A stretch of DNA of 10,269 nucleotides from Candidatus Aegiribacteria sp. (GTDB lineage: Bacteria > Fermentibacterota > Fermentibacteria > Fermentibacterales > JCC-6): NCBI GenBank assembly GCA_030642525.1, contig DAOWNO010000040.1:1-10269 (forward strand), in the 5' to 3' direction. Position numbers and translations under genes: made by a program. The notes under the pieces were generated by a model. It did not search any database. It had not been told where the DNA came from and worked only from the letters and a program-made list of their open reading frames with translations. Of the stretch, positions 6,482-10,269 are shown one piece after another; position 1 is the first letter of the stretch; the number at the start of each line of letters is the position of its first letter.

Positions 6482-7093
6482 ATGACTGCAGGATTTAGAA
6501 AAACAGCGTCTGCGCTGCTCACAATGCTGTTCATGCTGACCTGTCCTGTCATGGCCGCTGATCCGAGCGGCAGCGGAGACGATGATGACAGTTCAATTCC
6601 AATGACTTACATAGTAATCGGAGTCGCTGTCATAATAGGCGGTTTTCTTTTCCTTGATGTATTAGCCGATTCAGGTGATGAAGATGCCTCAACTTTCTCA
6701 GGTGAACAGGTCAGTATCGTACAGACCGGTATCAACTGGGATGAGGTTGTCACGACCGAAACGGCACTTGTTTATGTGGCAGTATCTACTTTCCCGGGAG
6801 AGAATGGACCGGCCCTCGCGAGGGAATTCATCGGAATTCTCAGAACAATGGCTTCAGATGAGATTTCCATATTCTCTGACCCGATGGATCTTGGAGAAGG
6901 GTCATCAATCGAAAGAGCGTTTATGGCCAGTGAGTATTTTGGAGTGGATTACCTCATCTGCCGTATCGATAATGTGAATTTCCTTCAGTTCGAAGCGGTA
7001 TCTCCGGATTCCATAGTATGGACTTCACCGGAACAAACCGATATTGATTTAACAGGAATTGCAGAAGATCTGCTTCAGGCAGGTATTTTTTAA
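6482..7093 (+). CDS. Exported/membrane hypothetical protein
   Basis: A 203-aa protein of no recognised family. It begins with a signal peptide (Arg6, Lys7, hydrophobic 9-21, probable cleavage after VMA at residue 25), followed by an acidic linker with four aspartates (33-36), a second hydrophobic segment (41-61, the likely membrane anchor) and another acidic patch (63-69). Residues about 78-203 form a compact soluble domain with alternating beta and alpha character. The start is uncertain: the frame also opens at TTG 6473, 6 nt after AAGGA, while ATG 6482 lies 9 nt after GAAGG and gives a cleaner signal peptide, so the ATG is preferred. It follows the EF-G-like gene by 21 bp on the same strand and is probably in the same transcript. 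That position does not by itself say what it does. Confidence 0.7.
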   Translation: MTAGFRKTASALLTMLFMLTCPVMAADPSGSGDDDDSSIPMTYIVIGVAVIIGGFLFLDVLADSGDEDASTFSGEQVSIVQTGINWDEVVTTETALVYVAVSTFPGENGPALAREFIGILRTMASDEISIFSDPMDLGEGSSIERAFMASEYFGVDYLICRIDNVNFLQFEAVSPDSIVWTSPEQTDIDLTGIAEDLLQAGIF

Positions 7094-7126
7094 CATTCTT
7101 TTCTTCGATCTATCCGAAATTCAGGG

Positions 7127-7161
7127 AACTGAAACGGGAAATATGGTGTTGTTTTTCAGTT
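7127..7161. repeat. Small inverted repeat after the hypothetical gene
   Basis: AACTGAAA (7127-7134) and TTTCAGTT (7154-7161) are perfect 8-bp arms with a 19-nt loop, 34 bp after the stop of the exported protein gene. No T-run follows, so it is not an intrinsic terminator; it could be a 3' end hairpin or chance. Confidence 0.25.
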
Positions 7162-7199
7162 GAATGATATTCTTCAGGCAAACCGATGCTGGATATTTA

Positions 7200-7228
7200 C
7201 TGACAGGAAACTACTTTTCTTTAATAAT
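7200..7228 (+). promoter_or_regulatory. Sigma70-like promoter for the C25 peptidase gene
   Basis: CTGACA (7200-7205) and AATAAT (7223-7228) each match five of six consensus bases and are separated by exactly 17 nt. Transcription would start near 7235, about 40 nt before the ATG at 7276. The gap from the previous gene (182 bp) supports an independent transcript. Confidence 0.55.
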
Positions 7229-7229
7229 G

Positions 7230-7253
7230 TGAAATTCTCAGAGCAGAATTTCA
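7230..7253. promoter_or_regulatory. 9-bp inverted repeat at the predicted transcription start (candidate operator)
   Basis: TGAAATTCT (7230-7238) and AGAATTTCA (7245-7253) are perfect inverted arms around a 6-nt centre, directly after the -10 box and spanning the predicted start site. A repressor site or a 5' leader hairpin are both possible. The related leader before 9785 keeps parts of the sequence but not the symmetry. Confidence 0.4.
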
Positions 7254-7263
7254 GATAACCATG

Positions 7264-7269
7264 AAGGGA
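7264..7269 (+). promoter_or_regulatory. Shine-Dalgarno deciding the ATG 7276 start
   Basis: AAGGGA is six bases (TTGAAA) before ATG 7276. The paralogous gene has AAAGGA with the same six-base spacer before its ATG at 9785. The earlier in-frame ATG at 7261 would place this site inside the coding region and is replaced by TTG in the paralogue, so 7276 is preferred. Confidence 0.7.
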
Positions 7270-7275
7270 TTGAAA

Positions 7276-9648
7276 ATGAAGCAATTTGTTCTTTTTGTTA
7301 TGCTTATGGCAGCGTTCACTGTTACTGCAGGTGAAATGACCGTTACAATACCTGTTGATGCTTCCGCGATACAGATCGAGGAAACAGGACCTTATACCAG
7401 GGTAACAGGTATCGGAATGCGTATTATGATCAAAGAAGGCGCTCCATGTCTTCCTGTCTATACTGAGAAGATAGCTCTTCCAACAGGATGCGCTGCTACG
7501 AGTATCGAGATCATCGACGCCGAATATTCTGACATCCGCGGAAGATACACAGTAATTCCTTCCGCGCTTCCCGTTCCGCTTTCCGTAGAACAGGAAATAC
7601 AGCCTCTTCGCCCAAACCCCGAGATATACTCATCGACCGAATCGTTTCCCTCAACATCCCTTGAATTTATCAATTCAAGTGTTGTTATGGGAATTCCGGT
7701 TGCTTACGTTAATATCTATCCAGCGCGATGGAATCCCGCGTCCGGGACTATAGAAGTTCTTACAGGCCTTACTGTCAATGTTACCTACGAGAACGACCCG
7801 GAGGCTTCAACCGTTTCCCGCAGAAGTATTCAGAGCGAACTCCGTTCACAGGAAATCGTCAGAAATACTGTAGTCAATCCGGATAACGTCGCTCACTCAG
7901 GAGCAGCCATAATCGATTCGAAAGACCTTCTTTACGGTGAATATGTAATTATCACCTATCCTGATTATGAGGCATATGCGCAGGATCTCGCGGACTGGAA
8001 AACCTCAAAGGGCGTTCCGACAAACGTCTACACTACAACATACATCGGCAGTCAGTACTCCTGCTACAACGCTCCCCAGGAAATCCGCGCGTTTCTTACG
8101 GACTGCCGCGATGAAGGTGTCGAATACGTCCTTATTTATGGTGATGATAACAGAGTTGCCGGACAGGATGTCAAGATCCATGCTAGTTCTTATAATGAAT
8201 ACCCCTGCGTTGACCTGTACTGGGCTGATATCAACGATACAGCCCCCGGAGCTGATCTGTGGGACAGCAATTACAACCATATATGGGGTGAGCGTGGAAT
8301 CGACAGCTTGGATTACCATCCCGACCTATGGGTTGGAAGAGCAAGCGTGAACACTACAGGTGAATGTACTATCTTTAACAACAAGGTTTTCACTTACGAA
8401 CGTATTACATCTACTGATTATTTTGAGACAGCTCCCATTGAATTGAGAATCGGCTACACGACCGAACTCCTCTGGGGTTATCCCTACTGGTGCTACGGCT
8501 CAGCCGGCGCGGAGCTTATTTCCCCGATGGTGCCCTCCGGATGGGAAGAGGCGAAATGCTACGATTCAAGTAATAACAACAGTGTCACCATTACAAGAAA
8601 CATGATTAACGATGGACCTCATCATCTGTACCACGCCAGTCACGGTTCGCAGACATCATTCTCCCTGCCGGGTGGAAGCTATACAACCACCGACTTCCTG
8701 AATCAGACCAACATATCAGGCGGCGGACTGCCCGCGATCTGGAACTCTATCTCATGCCTTATCGGACAGCTCGACGGTTACGAATGCATGGGTGACGCAT
8801 GGAACGCTTCTCCCAACGGCGGAGGATTCGGAGCTTTCAACGCCAGGTATGGATGGGGTATGCCGTCCAATCCGGGTTACGGCGAAAGTGAGGTTCTTTC
8901 AAGGTACTTCTACGATGTAATGTGGAATGATGATCTCTATAATCTTGGAGTCGCCCACCTTATGGGTTCTGACGAGATGACCCCGATCACAAATGATTAT
9001 TCTGACTGGTGCGTAAAGGAGTACAACCTTTTCGGAGAACCTGAACTTCCGATGTGGTTCATAGACGCTCCGGATCTTTCTGCTTCACATCCTTCCAGTA
9101 TTAACGGGATCGGCAATGTTACAGTTACAGTAACATCTGAAGGCTCGCCCGTAAGCGGCGCAAGAGTATGCCTTCAAAAGGGTAACTGGCAGTCCGGTGA
9201 AGTCTACAAAGTGGGATTCACTGATGCAAGCGGAAATGTAACACTCTATGTTTCCCCCACAACCACCGGAACGATATCCGTTGTAGCATGGGCACGTGAT
9301 TACGTATCCTACCAGGGATCCATCACCGTCACCGGTGTCGGTGTCGGGGAAGGTGAAGGCGGACCTGAATTCATCAACAGCTTCGACTCCGTTTATCCGA
9401 GTCCTGCCATGAGCAGCGTTACAATTCCATTCAGTCTTGCTGAAACAGGCGCTGCAAGGATCGATGTCTACGATGTAACAGGCAGAATCGTGACTACTCT
9501 TGCAGCGGAAGAAATGGCCGCGGGGCAGCACAGCATTGTCTGGAACCTCAAAGACACCAGCGGCAGTACTATTCCTTCCGGTGTATACCACGTAAGGATT
9601 TCAACCGTCGACTGGACAGGCACAACCAATCTGGTTGTCACCAGATAG
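7276..9648 (+). CDS. Gingipain-family C25 cysteine peptidase with T9SS-like C-terminal sorting domain
   Basis: A 790-aa exported peptidase. From the ATG at 7276: signal peptide 1-18/19; a gingipain-type propeptide (about 20-172, with CLPVY and IALP typical of the family); the C25 catalytic domain (about 218-597); an Ig-like/carboxypeptidase-regulatory-like beta domain (about 605-687); a Gly/Glu linker (688-696); and a terminal T9SS type A/FlgD-like domain (about 703-790) with VYPSP, VYDVTGR and IPSGVYHVRI. The likely catalytic pair is His456 (HASHG) and Cys494 (NSISCLIG), matching the His and Cys positions of gingipains. It should be secreted across both membranes and attached or released at the surface. 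Peptide specificity (Arg, Lys or other) is not readable here. The start at 7276 is chosen over 7261 because of ribosome-site spacing and comparison with the paralogue. A strong terminator follows by 21 bp. Confidence 0.88.
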   Translation: MKQFVLFVMLMAAFTVTAGEMTVTIPVDASAIQIEETGPYTRVTGIGMRIMIKEGAPCLPVYTEKIALPTGCAATSIEIIDAEYSDIRGRYTVIPSALPVPLSVEQEIQPLRPNPEIYSSTESFPSTSLEFINSSVVMGIPVAYVNIYPARWNPASGTIEVLTGLTVNVTYENDPEASTVSRRSIQSELRSQEIVRNTVVNPDNVAHSGAAIIDSKDLLYGEYVIITYPDYEAYAQDLADWKTSKGVPTNVYTTTYIGSQYSCYNAPQEIRAFLTDCRDEGVEYVLIYGDDNRVAGQDVKIHASSYNEYPCVDLYWADINDTAPGADLWDSNYNHIWGERGIDSLDYHPDLWVGRASVNTTGECTIFNNKVFTYERITSTDYFETAPIELRIGYTTELLWGYPYWCYGSAGAELISPMVPSGWEEAKCYDSSNNNSVTITRNMINDGPHHLYHASHGSQTSFSLPGGSYTTTDFLNQTNISGGGLPAIWNSISCLIGQLDGYECMGDAWNASPNGGGFGAFNARYGWGMPSNPGYGESEVLSRYFYDVMWNDDLYNLGVAHLMGSDEMTPITNDYSDWCVKEYNLFGEPELPMWFIDAPDLSASHPSSINGIGNVTVTVTSEGSPVSGARVCLQKGNWQSGEVYKVGFTDASGNVTLYVSPTTTGTISVVAWARDYVSYQGSITVTGVGVGEGEGGPEFINSFDSVYPSPAMSSVTIPFSLAETGAARIDVYDVTGRIVTTLAAEEMAAGQHSIVWNLKDTSGSTIPSGVYHVRISTVDWTGTTNLVVTR

Positions 9649-9669
9649 ATCCTGCGAAAAGCAGAAAGG

Positions 9670-9696
9670 AAAAGGGCGGGAAAATCCCGCCCTTTT
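9670..9696 (+). terminator. Rho-independent terminator of the peptidase gene
   Basis: GGGCGGG (9674-9680) pairs with CCCGCCC (9686-9692) around a 5-nt AAAAT loop. The stem is extended by AAAA (9670-9673) with TTTT (9693-9696) to 11 bp, and the T-run continues to 9697. It sits 21 bp after the peptidase stop, a textbook intrinsic terminator. Confidence 0.93.
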
Positions 9697-9736
9697 TCTT
9701 ATGCAAGTGCCGCAAGTAGCGTCCGGCCCCATATTT

Positions 9737-9964
9737 CGTAATATTCTGAGTGTAGAGTTTACAGATATTTTGAAAGGATTGAAAATGAAGCAATTAGCTC
9801 TTTGGGTTATGCTTGTGACGGCTTTCACTGTAACTTCAGCTGAAATGACAGCTGCGATATCTGTTGATGCTGAATCAATACAGTTCGAGGAATCAGGATC
9901 TTATACCGGTATAACAGGTATTGGAATGCGTATTACCTTTGAAGAAGACACTCCATGTCTTCCG
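9737..9964 (+). repeat. Paralogous leader, copy 2 (5' end of the LVIVD gene)
   Basis: The diverged copy of 7228-7455, carrying the end of the leader, the ribosome site and codons 1-60. Similarity falls away soon after residue 60 (CLP), apart from a short LPDGC that resembles LPTGC nine residues further on in the peptidase. The -35/-10 pair seen before copy 1 is not conserved here. Confidence 0.72.
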
Positions 9965-10269
9965 GATGGATGTGTGGTTCCCTCAGAATTTTTCATGGAA
10001 TCAACAGATTTTCGGGAAAATGGGACTATTCAGCATGCAGGAAGCTGTATGTGGCAGGGAATGAGTGATGTCTTTGTTTGCGGTGACAGCGTCTGGTGTT
10101 CATTTCTGGACGGACTGTGGCTTATCGATATATCGGATATCTCTAGCCCTGAATTTCTTTCGAGAATTTATACCCCGCTATATACTTTAAAACAAGGACA
10201 GATAATGGGTGTGAATGATATTCTAATAGAAGATGACTATGCTTATATAGGCGACCACGAAGGCGTGAG
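9785..10269 (+). CDS. Secreted LVIVD-repeat (beta-propeller) protein with a peptidase-derived N terminus (3' end outside window)
   Basis: The first 161 codons of a gene cut by the right edge. Residues 1-19 are a signal peptide. Residues 20-60 copy the start of the C25 propeptide of the preceding gene; over residues 1-60, 38 are identical to it. The rest of the peptidase propeptide and the catalytic domain are absent. From about residue 94 there is an LVIVD-type repeat: DVFVCGDSVW, then LWLIDISDISSP (111-122), and a second repeat begins at NDILIEDDYAYIGD (144-157). Such repeats form beta-propellers in exported proteins and are usually thought to bind or scaffold rather than catalyse. AAAGGA stands 6 nt before the ATG. 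It lies 136 bp after the peptidase gene with a strong terminator between, so it needs its own promoter, which I could not find. A C-terminal sorting domain would be expected beyond the window. Confidence 0.78.
   Translation, partial: MKQLALWVMLVTAFTVTSAEMTAAISVDAESIQFEESGSYTGITGIGMRITFEEDTPCLPDGCVVPSEFFMESTDFRENGTIQHAGSCMWQGMSDVFVCGDSVWCSFLDGLWLIDISDISSPEFLSRIYTPLYTLKQGQIMGVNDILIEDDYAYIGDHEGV

Larger units (their letters stand above)
7228..7455 (+). repeat. Paralogous leader, copy 1 (5' end of the C25 peptidase gene)
   Basis: This stretch, the last part of the leader plus codons 1-60 of the peptidase, is repeated in diverged form at 9737-9964. My hand alignment of the two 60-residue segments gives 38 identical positions without gaps, and some identity extends about 40 bases upstream of the ATG. 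The left boundary is approximate. Confidence 0.75.

Noticed and set aside
6482..6560. Lipoprotein signal (Cys21 of the exported protein)
   Set aside because: The residues before the cysteine are Met-Leu-Thr; a lipobox needs Gly, Ala or Ser directly before Cys. A signal peptidase I site after VMA fits better.
7127..7161. Intrinsic terminator between the exported-protein gene and the peptidase gene
   Set aside because: The 8-bp stem is AT-rich, has a 19-nt loop, and no T-run follows on either strand.
9085..9591. Minus-strand 168-codon open frame opposite the peptidase C terminus
   Set aside because: It mirrors the Ig-like and sorting domains on the coding strand, has no ribosome site that I see and no domain.
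9697..9784. Promoter for the LVIVD gene
   Set aside because: TAATAT at 9739-9744 could be a -10 box, but no -35-like hexamer lies 16-18 nt upstream, so I cannot support a call.

Overview
The window is about 10.3 kb of gene-dense, moderate-GC bacterial DNA with seven protein-coding genes and no RNA gene, insertion sequence or CRISPR array that I can see. The gene content points to a Gram-negative bacterium of the wider FCB group: a gingipain-type C25 peptidase with a type IX secretion-like C-terminal sorting domain, an LVIVD-repeat secreted protein, a Porphyromonas-type arginine deiminase homologue and a divergent EF-G paralogue. A candidate lineage such as Fermentibacteria/Aegiribacteria or a relative would fit. 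This placement is inference from gene families, not from a marker tree.

The left part (1-4259) is read on the minus strand. Going downstream it holds a small membrane-anchored zinc-ribbon protein (3924-4259), a large fused iron-sulfur/pyridine-nucleotide oxidoreductase subunit (1725-3806), its FAD-dependent amine/imino-acid dehydrogenase partner (578-1732, overlapping by 8 bp), and a secreted deiminase of the PPAD/agmatine deiminase family cut by the window edge (1-536). The two oxidoreductase genes are translationally coupled and look like a two-polypeptide version of the HcnABC / sarcosine oxidase / archaeal PDH1 type of complex.

A 143-bp divergent intergenic region (4260-4402) separates this block from the plus-strand block. 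It holds a consensus TTGACA promoter, a possible overlapping minus-strand -10 element, and a 7-bp inverted repeat around the -35 box. Both genes leaving it start with TTG behind a clear Shine-Dalgarno. The plus-strand side holds an EF-G-like GTPase with altered G-domain residues but an intact domain IV (4403-6460), followed after 21 bp by an unrecognised exported/membrane protein (6482-7093).

The right part (7094-10269) is devoted to exported proteins. A good sigma70-like promoter with an inverted repeat at its start site precedes a C25 gingipain-family peptidase (7276-9648), which ends at a strong intrinsic terminator (9670-9696). The next gene (9785 to the window edge) repeats the leader and the first 60 codons of the peptidase gene, then switches to an LVIVD-type beta-propeller: a paralogous leader fused to a different body. 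A secreted PPAD-like deiminase and a gingipain-type peptidase within 7 kb recall the arginine processing/citrullination pair of Porphyromonas, but here the functional link is only a hypothesis.
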